A DNA stretch of 64,000 nt from contig JAANDG010000058.1 in assembly GCA_036852015.1 (NCBI GenBank), positions 124,001-188,000 of the forward strand, in the 5' to 3' direction. A program made the position numbers and the translations under genes. The notes under the pieces are model-generated. The model ran no database searches, was not told the DNA's origin, and was given only the letters and a program-made list of their open reading frames with translations. How positions within the stretch are numbered: the stretch's first letter is position 1; each line of letters begins with the position of its first letter. This document shows, piece after piece, positions 47,412 through 60,800 of the stretch. Source of the DNA: Pelodera strongyloides (taxonomy: Eukaryota; Nematoda; Chromadorea; Rhabditida; Rhabditidae).

Positions 47412-47753
47412 CTACAATGTGAAACTTGGCGACATCGCCGCGTCAAAAATGAGGGTCCGCCACAGCGGTGCCGCGCACTCCGCCTAAGGTGTGCGGCGGG
47501 TGCGCCGGAGTGCGCGAATGGTAAATCGGCGGTCTCAGGGCACATCTGGCGGTCTCAGGGCACATCTGGAGCGCACCTATGGCGGACTTGCCGCGGAACC
47601 TACGAAAAGTTCGCCGCAGGTTCGCCCAACTGAGTTGAATATGCTTTCGCGCACCTGTGGCGCGCCTACCGCGCACTTTAGGCGCAGTGCGCCGACCGCT
47701 GTTACGGACCCTCATTTTTGGCGCGGCGATGTCGCCAAGTTTCCCCAGTGTAG
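47412..47753. mobile_element. 342-bp GC-rich MITE with terminal inverted repeats
   Basis: The ends are inverted repeats of about 55-60 bp sharing AAACTTGGCGACATCGCCGC and AAAAATGAGGGTCCG. The interior is GC-rich with CGCGC motifs and holds two tandem copies of GGCGGTCTCAGGGCACATCT at 47530-47569. There is no coding potential, so it is non-autonomous. I see no clear target duplication, so the superfamily is uncertain. It sits just past the collagen poly(A) signal. Confidence 0.85.
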
Positions 47754-47796
47754 GTTATAGGTTATTCCATAGCACCGAGAGTTAACGTAAACATTT

Positions 47797-48152
47797 CTAT
47801 GTGTATATTGCCATTAAAAAAAGTCCAACCTGTCCTGAACTACCGGCCTGTCGCATCTTTTCCTGCTTCTCTTCGGTGAGCTTCTAAACATACTGTGATT
47901 AAGATGAATACAAATAAAGTATTGAGTTGAGACATTGAGACAAAGCATACGAACCAACCAACAATAACGCATCAAGGGTATCCACATACATCTAACCTCA
48001 CACATGCAGCGTCACAAATAAATAATAACTAGCATCACAAACCACTAATCTACCGTAATCTACTGTAACTGGTAGTCGCTAACCATTTGTAAAATCTTCC
48101 ATGACGGATTCACTCGCGAGGGATCGATTTTCACTGCCTTAGCTTTAGTCAT
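47797..48152 (-). CDS. Small two-exon protein of unknown function
   Basis: Not recognised. Exon 48084-48152 begins with ATG 12 bases after a TTTAG acceptor (likely trans-spliced) and reads KAKAVKIDPSRVNPSWKILQ. The second exon, 47797-47883, reads KLTEEKQEKMRQAGSSGQ before ending in frame; a GT donor at the CAG/GTTGG position could instead splice onward. As drawn it has 51 residues, is basic and probably helical. It lies about 580 bp after the NDUFAF5 stop on the same strand, so it may be its operon partner. The MITE lies about 45 bp past its stop. Confidence 0.45.
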
Positions 48153-48731
48153 CGCGCCCGCGCCCTAAATACCAGGAATTGCTTTCGAATTATATTGAGC
48201 ACTAGGAACTATTAAAATCGAGAATATCTTTCACATCTACATTAAACAGAATAGCAAGTTAGCAAGTAAAGAAAGCCAAGATGTAACATGTAACATTACT
48301 ATTAACTAATACAATGCAGAGCGCAGTCAAGTGCAAACGCACATAAACACTAGAGGAATACAAAGCAACAAAGACGGAAAATCACGATAACTACCATTCA
48401 GGAAATTCAACACCGATCATGTGAGATACTGTAACGGCTTGTGAGAAACCAATAACTTTACAAGATACAACAAAAAACGTGTAAAATCCACCCTTTATGT
48501 GAATCAAAATTAGTGAACCACCGGAAGATATAGATATTAAATCATAAGTAAAACATCATGCATGACTACGTCATAAAAAAAATGTTCACTGATACAGAAA
48601 TAAAAACACGGTTGATTGCGATGCTGCTCTAACTAAACTCTGAAGAATCCTAACACCTAGCCTAGCACTACTACCACGTATCCCTATGTATTTGCTACTG
48701 TTACTAATTAATCTAACACTACTCCCCATAA

Positions 48732-51700
48732 TTAGTCTTTCTTATCTGGATCTGAAAGTTTCTTCTGAAACTCCGGGTCTTCGATCATTTTGGACAGATC
48801 CTTTAGTGATACATTTTGGGATCCTCTCTTGGCCGGTTTGGGCATATTCGGTCCTAAATTAGCATAAATCCGGATTGGAAAATGTGTATTATCTTTCTAC
48901 TGTAGAAAGATCAAAATCGCCCTCAGATCAGACTACTATAACAAGAACTAAATCGCTTCTCGGATCAAAGCTTGCTTGTAATGTCACCATCTGAGAAACT
49001 CACCAGGTTTCCATCCAATCCAGGAAACTATTCTGAACGTGGCTGGATACTTTCCGTCATTAGCATACATCGCCTAAAGAAAACCGCAATGCACATATTG
49101 CAAAACACGACCTGAGTAGAGGAAGAATCGGAGAATATAGCGAAGAGGTAAGAAATACAAAGTACTTTTTTGACACATACCACGTGTTCGTATAATCTCT
49201 AGTCCACGATTAATGTCTCATCACTGTCAACGTACCTTATAAATAGCCTCTGCTGCCAAAAGCACATCTCTTCGTATACTCGTCGCCCTCTTAAAAGTGC
49301 AGTTCGATTCCGCCATTAAACGAAGATCGTACAACAGGGCAAACATATTAGGAAACCCGATCTAAAAACAAATGTATATTTTGTATATTGCCTTTGCAAA
49401 CTTCTGATAATGTACAAGACCCATAATAAAAATAGCACACAATGTTACCACTGTTTGCCGTCGCTTCACTCTTCCCTTCCGGCATACATAGGTAAAACAG
49501 TGCTCATATTTATTAGTAGCACTCAAAAAGTAGCAAGGTTAATCCTGATTTTGGTGTGAGACTGAGAGCGAGAGAGGGAGAGAGAGAATAAAGAGAGAAT
49601 GAAGAGAACGCGCAAAGCACTTTCAAAGTATAAGTTCGAAATATCCTAAAACAGAACAAAATACAAACCTGCACTTCATCACTATCCAGAGTTATCATAT
49701 CAAAGCCGGCTTTATTCAACAGTCCTCCAATGTCTTGCGCTTTCACGAAAGGAGACACATGCGACGCCACACCGCCAAGCCGTTCTAGCTGAAGCAGATC
49801 ATAAGCCCTTGTATAAGGTGTGATGAAGTCGTTCGTCGTTTCGTCAACGACGATGATGTTTAGCTACATACCTCACCAAATGATTACATAATAGGAGTCT
49901 TCCTACATAACGTAAGCAACAAAAAGGTCCAGTTTCGGATAGTGTATCTGTAAAAAAAACGGAAACACTGGAAACAGCAACAGGAAGTCACTACTAACTT
50001 CAGCAAGTTGCAAAGAGCATCGTAGTTCGTATAGTGTATCTTCCATCAACATCGCCCCGATGAATGGCGAGTCCTCCTTCAAAAGACCATGACAACGCTT
50101 GAACCTGAATTTCAAATTCAAATTCGTTCATGAAAAACAATCCAGACGGAGGCGCCAGGCACCGGTACCGTCGGTAACGAAAAAATACAGTATGCACGTG
50201 TCGAACCATTTCAGTTCCTTCTTTTATCATAACAAATCGCCTCATTCTACAAAAATTAGAGGTTTGTCACATACTAGACAAATATTACAGCATGGGGTAT
50301 AGTTTCGTCTTTCATAAAATACATTAATCGTGAGAAAACAGTACATAACCGGAGCGTTAATGACTAGAGACTAACTCACCACCCCGGCAGGTCATTAATC
50401 CAATGTGCGGACATCGAACTGAGTATCATATCAAATGAATTCGGCTCGAACTTCTCCAGCCATTCCTCGTCACATACTACCCGTTCCACTGTGACCTGCA
50501 AAAGAAAGATAATGTGACTGGAAAAGGAAATTGAATGAGAAAATTCTTTGGAAGAAAATAAGGAAAAGAGACAACCACCATTTTCACATCGTGAAAAGAG
50601 TAAAGTGGAAGTTTTTGGTTCTTCCTTTGTAAAACACAAAAGTGAACAATTCATCAGAGTAGAGATCGAATGCCCAGCAAGCACAAGGAATCGGTTCATG
50701 ATCACGTGTAGCTAAGCTTTTGTACAATTCAATGAACTGAACACTATCAGTACATAACAAAAAAAATAAGTCTCAAAAAACTCACCCCATCATCCTCGCA
50801 ACCCTTACTCCGTGCAATCATCTCTTCGCTAATATCGCATTGTACAATATGCCGCACGTTTTCCTGCAAAGGTAGGGAGTCACGTTGGATGAGGGTGAAG
50901 ATGTGAAACGCCTACTATGCATATACTGATTTAAAACAAAAACATGTCCACAGGAAAATCTCCCTGGTGTATAGGTGCTCGAGAAAAAAAAACGATGTTT
51001 CATAAAGGTAATTAATAGCCGGTCGAGTCATACTTGAAGCTGGGCGCGTCCGGTTCCTACCCCATAATGGTGAATACAATAATAGTACAGACATAAGCAG
51101 CCTAAGTTGAACTCGTAAACCAGTAAACTAACCCACTTTTATCAAATGCGGAGCGACGAATCCCGAATTGCATCCAATATCCAAAACCCGGTCATTGTAC
51201 TTGGTGAGGTCGAACACCTGAACCGCAAAAGTTGCTTATCAACATTGCTCATTGGATCAGGGCTGGCCACCCATTCCGTAATCAAAGATGGCCTATAGCT
51301 CTGGAGCGCGTTACTTCGGTATACCTGAACGGACTGCAGGGACCCATTCGGGGCTCGGGGCCCTGAAGGTCAGTCCTAGCTTTTAACCTTTATAACAAAC
51401 GCATCACGTAAGTAAAGAATAACTAAATAGGCCATAGTACTGTTAACTAAAGGTCCATTAACAATAAAACAAGGCCTTAAAGTACAAGTATTTGCAAATT
51501 TACGGAAGTTATTGTAGCAGTAAAACAAGTCAATAAACTTATCAATCTTCAGCACATGGTTAGCTCACTTAATATACAAGATTTTAATAACACACCTTAT
51601 CAGCAATTCTCCACCCCAGTTCCTCCTTAAGATATGAAGCGGCTTCGTAGTCCGGCTGCTTCACAGCCCAGTTCCTTTGATGTCGTTTTACCTCGCGGTC

Positions 51701-52080
51701 AAAAACCTGAAAAAGGAACTACTGCCCGTCACCTAACTTGCCGTTGCCCGTCATCTAACTTGCCGTTGCCCGTCACCTAACTCACATGCTCACACACATA
51801 ATTGACACAACTATTCTGAAAGTAACTCACCACTGCCTACTCCTCACAATCTGCAACCTCCCACCAGGACCAGGAAGTACTTTCCCCGCACTTGTACAAG
51901 CATCTGTCCCTATCCCTTCCATTTCGTCTTTTCTGAGTCTCAACATGAAGATCCACATACCTGCATACTTGGTGGTAATTCATGGGCAGTGGATGTATTA
52001 GCTGAGCAACATGATGTTGATAACGAAGAAGCTGTGGCAGTTGCGCACGGTAGACGTTGTACGAAACGACGTACCAACAT
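48732..52080 (-). CDS. NDUFAF5: NDUFAF5, arginine-hydroxylase-type complex I assembly factor
   Basis: Complete gene, ten phase-matched exons: 51961-52080, 51596-51706, 51137-51217, 50786-50863, 50380-50495, 49999-50104, 49669-49788, 49236-49361, 49004-49073 and 48732-48853 (stop TAA); 349 residues, close to the human length. The N terminus [19 protein letters not shown] is a typical mitochondrial targeting peptide. A class-I SAM methyltransferase-like fold follows: [14 protein letters not shown], then motif [25 protein letters not shown], and [40 protein letters not shown] and [20 protein letters not shown] are specific to this family, as is the C-terminal WIGWKP and [21 protein letters not shown]5 acts in the mitochondrial matrix and hydroxylates an arginine of the NDUFS7 subunit during complex I assembly. 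Confidence 0.95.
51724..51785. repeat. 22-bp tandem repeat, about 2.8 copies
   Basis: Units of GCCCGTCACCTAACTTGCCGTT in the first intron of NDUFAF5, with one C/T variant. Confidence 0.85.
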
Positions 52081-52917
52081 ATCGTACACAATTGCGTGGA
52101 AGATTGGCTACGACGCCGAATATACAATAGACGATTAGGTGACCGGCAGGGTACGTCTGTAAAGCATACATGTACGCATTAATTAATTAATAAATACAAA
52201 CACAAAAACACACATAAATAAACGGCAAGGTAAAATCGTATACAAAATACGGCTACAACTACAGCCGTAAAGCTACAGTACCTACACTACTCAGACATTG
52301 TCAATAGCTACTGTCTAGGTTTGTTACAAAACTAGGTGAGAATAAACATACAAACGAAATAAAAGAAAAAATATGACAGATATATGGGTTCACGGTTCAA
52401 CCAAATCATCAAACACACTAATAGGAAATTCATAAGGAGAATAATTTATATCTAATTTACAAACAATCTCCAAAAAGGCAGGCAACAAGACAATGAGTCA
52501 AATTCACAACTCGATGAACCCACAAACGCAACATAACCAGCAACTTAAGTAAACGAAAACGACCCATTAACAAGAAAACAGTCAATATTCACAAACAAGT
52601 AAGATTACATATAAATAAATAAATATTATTACACACTAAAAATAAACTACGACGCAGAAAAGACTAGTACAGAAGGAACTATATAAAGCTTGTAAACAAG
52701 TTAATTACGGTAAATTTAAGCCTAAAATTACTCCCTTCAAAATTTCAAAAAAGTTTACAAACTACATAACTAACCTCACAGAGAGTAGGAGTACCGCCAG
52801 ACCACACCAATAAGTGTCATGCATAATAATACAAAGTTTGGAATGACTACAACAACGTAACTGAATTAAACCCTGGGAATAGAAAGCTTACATGAGGCGA
52901 TGAATAAACTTTTACAT
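52081..52917. other. Intergenic between ALG3 and NDUFAF5
   Basis: AT-rich, no exon seen. It would hold the ALG3 3' UTR and, if the genes are co-transcribed, the intercistronic signals. Confidence 0.5.
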
Positions 52918-55900
52918 TTAATAAACTTTAAATTTCTTCTGGGGGCGGCTCGCCCTGGTGAGGACCAGATATACGAGAATTATAGCATGACATACATGAA
53001 GAAGTGCAGAAGACAACACTGTAGAAGGGTACACATTCCAGCAATATTCCACAAGTATTAGGAGAAGTCCCCTGCAAAGTTGCATCCCCGTTGCATGGTA
53101 TATCGTTATTATTTAAAAAAAGACACGTCCATGGTCACCCTTACATTTGCCATTGAATATAAGTAAGTTAGTAAGTTTATTTTGTTTTAAGTATTTAAAG
53201 GATCGCAGTCACTACAAATTAGTCTTTTTTATTCGCTTTTCATTAAATATTCAAACATGTGAAGAAAACTACGGTTCCAGCATCAAAGTACGGCAAAACG
53301 AACTCAGGGAGAGAAATCACTGCGTATGAGTTCAACAAATATACCGTAGTTTATAATTGCCCGTATAACTGTTCATAATATTCATAATAAATACCATGCA
53401 GTGAAAAACCACGCGCCAGGTGTAACACTGCAGGCTGTTCGCTCTCCAAGTACCCCTGGCAATTGCATTTATGCACCGGCCACGGTCATTTACCAAAACC
53501 CATTTTCATTGATTTCTCTCCCTGAGTTCGCTTTTATGTGGCTTTTACTGGCTGCATATTGTTTTATAAATATTCTTGCATTTAATAAAAATCCAATACA
53601 AAAGTTGAATTTGTAGTGACTGCGTCCCTTTAAGTTGGATGAAGGACTGAAGGAGGGAGAAACATATACCGTACAATAACATATGTGAGCAAACCCACAT
53701 TACCACAAAAAATTGACTCACTTGTCAGATATACGGTACCTTCACATCATATTCCAAAATTCCAAACCAAACCCAGCCCAGCTTGCATAAAAACTTACTT
53801 GAAGATTATGGAAAGCCAGGGAACCGTAAAAGGTGCAGTGTTCTCATTTCCTTTGACATGAAACACTGGATAGTCATAGAACATAAGGAATGGAAGCTGG
53901 TGGAAATACCTGAAAACGCTACATAAACCTAGGCTACATTAACCAAACACAGTGTTTACCCGTCCGCCCGCACTCCTCCAAACTGTGCGGCAGGCTACGC
54001 GTGCACTCCAATTTCAGCGTCTCGTGCGCTGCGCACCCGGGAACCTTAGTACCATAAATCTCCAGAAAACTCACCAACTATAGAACTGGTAGTGAAGCGA
54101 TCGTGAAAATGTGATTCCTATCAAATTGGCAGTGAAGAGAGCGAACATCGCTTCTGAATATGTAATTAGCTAATTGTAAGCCCTGCACTAGTTTTTTCAA
54201 AACGAAGGCTAAAAAATAAATCCTCTCTTACACACAGGAAATAAATAAACTAGTTGCCGCCAGAGTTCACAGAAAATACAAACTACGAACACACAATTAC
54301 ATAATCATAATTTTAATAAATATTTAACAAACCCGCGACGCCAATTCGCGTTCGAATCCCATGATACAACTCACGTAATGACGCCCTCAGACCTCCGTGT
54401 GACCTTAAAGGGCTAACTAGAATGTTCATAAACAGTTTTCGATACATTTTCGCCAGGATTCAGGATTTCGCGACAGGGTGCTCAATGCATTCCCGAGAAT
54501 TTGGCGAGAGACTGGAGAAGCTGGGCGAGGTGCGCGGTGAGATGTACGAGCATCGGTTTTTTTCGCCTCACTTCATCCGGTTGCTGAGTATATCGCTATA
54601 CCGTAGCTTAATGTTATTAGAATGTAACACAAACCTGAACCACATTGTGTACCCAAAGATCACGAGAACCAACAAGTGCAACGCCAAGAGCACAATATGA
54701 AAGCGTCGGTCCAGAAATAGTGCTTCAGGTAGAAATCTGCAAATCCACTCTACTTGATACTGTTGTGCACAAAATGCCTGAGTTTGTATGCTTATTCGCA
54801 CAAAAACCTTATTTGAGGCCACATTCGCTACACTTGACCAAACTTATAATATCGCGCACACACTATAATATCGCGCCGTAATTTTAAATTTCATATGCGT
54901 TATTTGAATTGTCCGCACTCACAAATTTCACAATAATGTTTTTTTTTTACTGACGTGAAGAGTGAGTGACTGGAGAATGGAACTGAAACAGTTGTGGAAC
55001 ATGGCAAACGCCACCACATATTCTACGGTTCACATGGTTCTTATTATACAAGAAAGAAACTCAAAGTTGCTTTTTCCAATTTTTTTGCAGATAGCATACC
55101 TCCAATTCACAGTCCACTTAAAAAGGAAGATCCTTCCTAAGTCAAACGACCGCTTCAAATAGGCAACGTGATCGTGGAGAAGGAACGGGAGACCAGCGTA
55201 GAACTTTAAAAGAAAATACACATCAAGCTGAGGCTGAGGTCCTTATATGCTAGTTGTATTGCCTAATGAAAAACAAGCCCACAAAACATTTGTACAATGG
55301 ATTCAATATTAAAAAAATGTTTTACCTGAATCCCCGCGCAAACCGCCAAATGGAACATAGTCTTGAAGACGCCTCCGTTCAGAAGCAGCAAAAAGAACAG
55401 CGCGGGAGCGAACAACAGCACATTCATCTTTATTGACACAGCAGCGCTGAAATTGCAATATTAAAGCAAACCCCAGTGAATCAACACGATAATGTGCACA
55501 TACTACAAAACCGGAAAACACTAACTTTCGTTTTTATTTGTTATTAACTCAAACTACCCTCAGAACATCTGACATGATCATATTTACCACCGTTAGTACC
55601 AAGTGACAACTGAATACTGTGATGTATAACTCATTCTTGACAGCCATTCTTTATTAAGGGAATCCTTACGACACTCTAACACTAACCTGTACAGTACACA
55701 TCCCAGCAGCAATCGTTGTGACACGAACATGTTGACTGCAATGTAGAAGAGAAGCATGGCGAGCGGATCGTTAAACATTCTCAACACGAAGATTGAGTGA
55801 ATACGGTATCCAGTAAACGTGAGGAAGATGAGTACGAAAGCAGGCATCTGAATACAAAGCTCAACCTCACTCTTGTTAATAAACATTATTTACATTATGC

Positions 55901-56080
55901 GCTGCTCAACTAGCTTTTTAGGTTTATGTAGAAACACTGTTTATCGTAGATGTAGACTCCTCCCCAGATACGTTGAATCATATTACACAGTGTTAATTAA
56001 CAATAATTAAGAGTACTTCTGACAATTCAAGCGCACGTCTACAGTAACCATGACATAGTAAATGTTCCGTAGTTTAATCA

Positions 56081-56160
<80 letters not shown>

Positions 56161-56996
56161 TAATATAAGAAAACCATATTGGGTAGTGTCTCACAACATT
56201 ATAAAACACTAACAAAACCTACCCTCCTGGACTTCCAATAAATACGGAATACAGTGAACAGATTCAGCAAGTAAAGTGCCATGAATATATACTGTCCCAT
56301 TCTGATGTCTTTTCCTGCGTTTGTTAAAGCGTAGAATATACGGTAGACGATCAGATGTCCCGCTGGATAACTAAAAAAGTACGATTACTTGGGGGGAAAA
56401 TATATACGCATTCTTCGAAGTGCGCTCGTAAGTCGACTATAGGTAAGGTAAGCTTGTATACGGAAATTATCAATTAGAATGATCCTAACCAGTAGCACAG
56501 ACACACAAGTGGATCCATACAACTTATAATATAGTGTGCATTAAGAGAACTAGACAGCAAATCAATAATGACTATGGCAAGGTCAGCTGACCCACGAAAG
56601 CGAGTAAAACTCACACTACAGGTCCTGTATCGCCCTCAATACGCGAATAGTTGAGCTCATTCTTCTTCAAGTAACATTCCACCTGTTGCATGTATGTCGA
56701 CCAATCAATCTCCGTGTCTGAAAAAAGCAGAGTCAGTAATTTGCACAAAGTTTATACTTTGAAACGGGTTACTGCAGGTTCCTGAAAGGAACGTGAACAT
56801 TTAATATTTCAACTTCAACTCAAAATCCAAGCGAACCTCACCAGACATCTAGCCACTATATAATGATAAACTTACAAGGAACCTTCTGAATGATTCCGAA
56901 GCAAGCGATCGCCTCCAGAACAAAGAGTACAAATGCAGTCACAGTGAATCCTGTTCGATTCACAGTGAAGAACAACTCCACTATCCGGTCAATCAT
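52918..56996 (-). CDS. ALG3: ALG3, Dol-P-Man alpha-1,3-mannosyltransferase
   Basis: Exons: 56876-56996, 56615-56717, 56223-56370, 55687-55847, 55326-55446, 55100-55203, 54635-54736, one unresolved linker exon (54420-54590 region), 54075-54153, 53799-53909 and 52918-53071 (stop TAA). Family motifs run in order: [120 protein letters not shown] and [19 protein letters not shown]. Multiple hydrophobic helices fit an ER polytopic membrane enzyme. ALG3 adds the first alpha-1,3 mannose from dolichol-phosphate-mannose to Man5GlcNAc2-PP-dolichol in the ER lumen. The short N terminus before the first helix ([10 protein letters not shown]) is plausible, but an upstream exon cannot be excluded since TTCTAG precedes the ATG. 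Identity is secure; the linker exon is not. Confidence 0.93.
56086..56154. repeat. AT microsatellite
   Basis: About 68 bp of perfect AT repeats in an ALG3 intron. Confidence 0.97.
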
Positions 56997-57843
56997 CCTA
57001 GAAATACTACACATTATTTGACTCTTGAAAAATAATAAATTGACAATAACACGACAATTTGACTTCACCCACAGATAACAAAAACCATGTAAAACTAATA
57101 CTAAATGCAGGATCACTTCAGAAACTAAACATAACTCTCAACAACCGTAAAGCAAAAGGTGTAACAAGTAAGGAAAGGTAATCAAAACGGAAAATTCCGC
57201 TCATTCTGAAAAGAAAACACGCGCATAAATATGAACAACTCTTTTATCAACGTTGCATTATTACATTCAACGAGCTTTTTCTTCATGTTTTATAAATTAC
57301 CCATCGACCAAAGCAAAGACGGGACCGTTCAGAGGATCATTAGTAATCGATTCAACAAATAAAGAGAACAACCAAAGCGGGACAAATAAATAGTGACGAC
57401 CAAATGTACTTTAAAAAATAACACCCAAACCCTAGTAAAATAGGGCACTCAACATTCAACAATGGTGTACGAAATCGGAAATCTAACTCATATTAATTAA
57501 AAAGGGCAAATAACAAATAATTAACAAATAACTGTCAACCCTACCCAAGCACAAGCAGACACATATACATATTACAAGACACATCGTATTTTCGTGCGGA
57601 ATTACGCGCACATAGAAAAAAGAAGAAATTATATTTAAAACGCATTAAAAAGGTGACTCACAGACTCACTCATGAATCATAATATGTTATCCGATTATGT
57701 TGTGCGATAATCTGCTAGGAGTTATTATTTATTTTCAGATAAAGTACAAAGTACAAGTAACGAAAACGAGATTCTCATCGGTAAACTACTGTAAGTGTAA
57801 GTGAAAATAGAAACTCAACAGATGAATCAACCTGACTACCTGA
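56997..57843. other. Intergenic between cactin and ALG3
   Basis: AT-rich, no exon supported. Confidence 0.5.
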
Positions 57844-60800
57844 CTATCTTCTGTATCTGTACTTCTTAAACTGGAACCACAATTGGAAAACTCCGTTCTG
57901 AAACTGACATCTGTAACCGGCCTTGTGGATAACCTGAAAGGAAATGAGTTATGCTGATGGCTCGCTGAAAAAATTCGATATCACCCTACAGTGCAGTAGG
58001 ACCATACCACACAAATAGATCCACAGATGTGCCGTACCGTCCAAGTTGCAGCTATTCTCAAATAAACCACTCAAATAACATCCATGATCGTATCAGGCCA
58101 CCTAAGTAGATCCACCAGACCAGACCCCCAAGTAGATCCACCAGACCACCCAAGTAGAACCACCAGACCACCCAAGTAGAGACACCAGACCACCCAAGTA
58201 GATCCACCAGACCACCCAAGTAGATACACCAGACCACCCAAGTAGATCCACCAGACCACCCAAGTAGATCCACCAGACCACACAAGTAGATCCACCAGAG
58301 CACCCAAGTAGAGACACCAAACCACCCAAGTAGATCCGCCAGACCACCCAAGTAGATACACCAGACCACCCAAGTAGATCCACCAGACAACCCAAGTAGA
58401 TCTACCAGACCACCCAAGTAGATCCACCAGACCACCCAAGTAGATACATTAGATCAGGCCGCCCAAGTAGATCCACCAGACCACTCATGTAGATACATTA
58501 GATCAGGCCGCCCAAGTAGATCCACCAGAACATAATTCCATTGTACCACCCAGGTAGCACATATAATTCTAAACCACCACTCATATAACAGTTCAGTGAA
58601 CTCCGCTACTGACACAAACCTACTAACACTGCAGAGATAAGCAGAGATAAGCAATAAGCACTAAGATAAACATATGTCGAGAAAATAATATTAATAATAA
58701 GTGTAGTAAACTCACATCCCACTCTCGATTGACGATCTTGAAAGCGATATCTTCATAGGGGGCGGCAGCGATAAAGCGGATCATTGCAAAATCGGCGTCC
58801 TCTGGATCCGGGAACACCTTGAATGACGGAGTTTGCGTCGGATCCAAGAGATCAGGATAGAAGATCTGAAAATTCAATGCACATTTTAAAAGACACTAGA
58901 TGGCCAACAACAATGTATAAGCATTCAAAAGGCTCGATCTCTCATTGTTTCCACCATGAAAAAACAAGGCCTACGGTAAGTGATTGGTTCAGTTAATGCT
59001 CAAACAGTTGCCCACCAATAGCTAGTCTAAATATATCAAAAGAAAATAACAAAAAATTGTAAGCCCTCAGGAAGCAAGCAAGGACTACAGTTACAGAAAG
59101 GGCATAAAACCAAAAAAGAGCAAGAAAAACATACTACATCTTAGGTTAGGTCTTAGGGTGCCTTTTGGTTTGCGAAGTAATAGCCATTACCTCAAGAACT
59201 TGGCTTCTTTGTCCCTACGACTCGTTGACCCAACAAATGTATAATTATTATAACCGCAAATCAACATCAACCCACATTAAACTTGTATCCCTGCACGATC
59301 TTCGGCGGCGGGTTATCCATATCGTAGTGGGTCTGATTGTACTTATTCCAATCGAATCCAGTTTGCACTCTGTTCAGGTAACGAGGCTTACGAGGACGAT
59401 ATTTGTCCGACCACAAGTGCTTCTGCAACAAAGCAATCAGTATTGGCAAAGATGATTAAACCACTTTCATATTTCGACGTCGAGCAATTAGTCATCTGGA
59501 ACTCGTCGCCTACTGCTTAGGACCTCTGCGGAAAATGTCATAAGCAAACCTTGAAATTGTACTTTGAACTCCCTTGAATAAAGGTGCACGCTCTTGTGGC
59601 GTAAAAGATATAAATACCATAAAGCCGACCATAAGTTGTTTCACAATAGTTTTTTTTAATAATGTGCACTGGTAAGTTGCAAACCTGTGCTTCCACTGGT
59701 ATCTCCACAGAAAAGGTGGCTTCGTCTCCGGCCATTCCTTTCTGAGCGATCGCCATCATTGCAGCTTCAGACGCCTGAAACAAGACATCATTGGAATCGA
59801 ATAGCACTTTATAAGTTCGAACTACGTTCGCGATGATTTCAATAAGAAGGAAGTCCAAACTCCAAACGGAAACCTTATCACCGAATAATGAAAAATATGC
59901 TCGAATAACACATTTACTTCCAATTACCATCGAAAATGTTTCGAATATACTGAATAAGTACAGTAAACTCACTGAAACTCCCTTTGGTGCCTTCTTGTTC
60001 GCATTACGCCTCTCCAGAAGCTTATCAGCATCTTCAGTCTCGTCGAGAACCTATAATTGAGCAAATTTAAACCATGACAAAAGCATATCACACTCAAGCA
60101 TTTCTGTTCAGTAAACAGGAACAAGGAACATCACCAACTTCCAAAGACGATACAAAGTGTAAATGTACAACATCTATAATTCAGGGTACCACACGTGTCA
60201 CATCACAGTTATAAATACAAGTATTGCGCCTAGGTCGTTCGGTGAATTTAGCCACTGACGTAACCCTGGGTCTGTGCACGCTTATGTGTGTTAGTGCCGA
60301 TAGTGTCCAGCTGGCGGGTTTACAGTGCTCGGCTAACTACCTTTGTTCGATGCCCCAGCATTTCCGCTTACCTTTACACATGTACCTTATGTCCCTTATT
60401 ACCGTTTTTCTGTCTTAACTGTATTTATTGTCTTAATTATGTGTTCGTGCGCACCTTTGTGGTGTAATAAATTATTATTATTATACCATATCCAGCTTCA
60501 TTTTGGTACGTAGGGCTCGTGTATTCTATACCCATAGAGGATCCAGTAGAATAAGTAAAGTTCATCCGCAACCAATGCAATTATCAAGATTAAAATACAA
60601 ACCTCAATTCCAGGCATTGTGTCATCCGGGTCTCCATACGTAGGTGAATAATTCCCTCGATTATACAGAGCCAGTGCGGCCTCGTCAAGTTCAATTTGGT
60701 TGAGTTGCCTGCAAGTGTATTACAAGAGATGGTGACTTTGAAGTTTTAGTTATGTACAGTTCCTAAGCTATTTTCGCTCGAGTTGCTATTCTGCGTGAAT

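Noticed and set aside
51837..52127. 96-codon minus frame starting at 52127
   Set aside because: It overlaps the NDUFAF5 first exon in another frame; the frame from 52080 gives the targeting peptide and splices in phase.
54330..54362. Isolated B-box-like GCGTTCGAATCCC
   Set aside because: No A-box at the right distance upstream.
58058..58439. Three overlapping minus-strand frames of 97-125 codons rich in Trp/Gly/Leu
   Set aside because: They are created by the 22-bp minisatellite inside the last cactin intron; the unit lacks stop codons in these frames.
58098..58545. Possible CRISPR-like array
   Set aside because: Units are directly adjacent with no unique spacers, and the context is a eukaryotic intron; it is a minisatellite.
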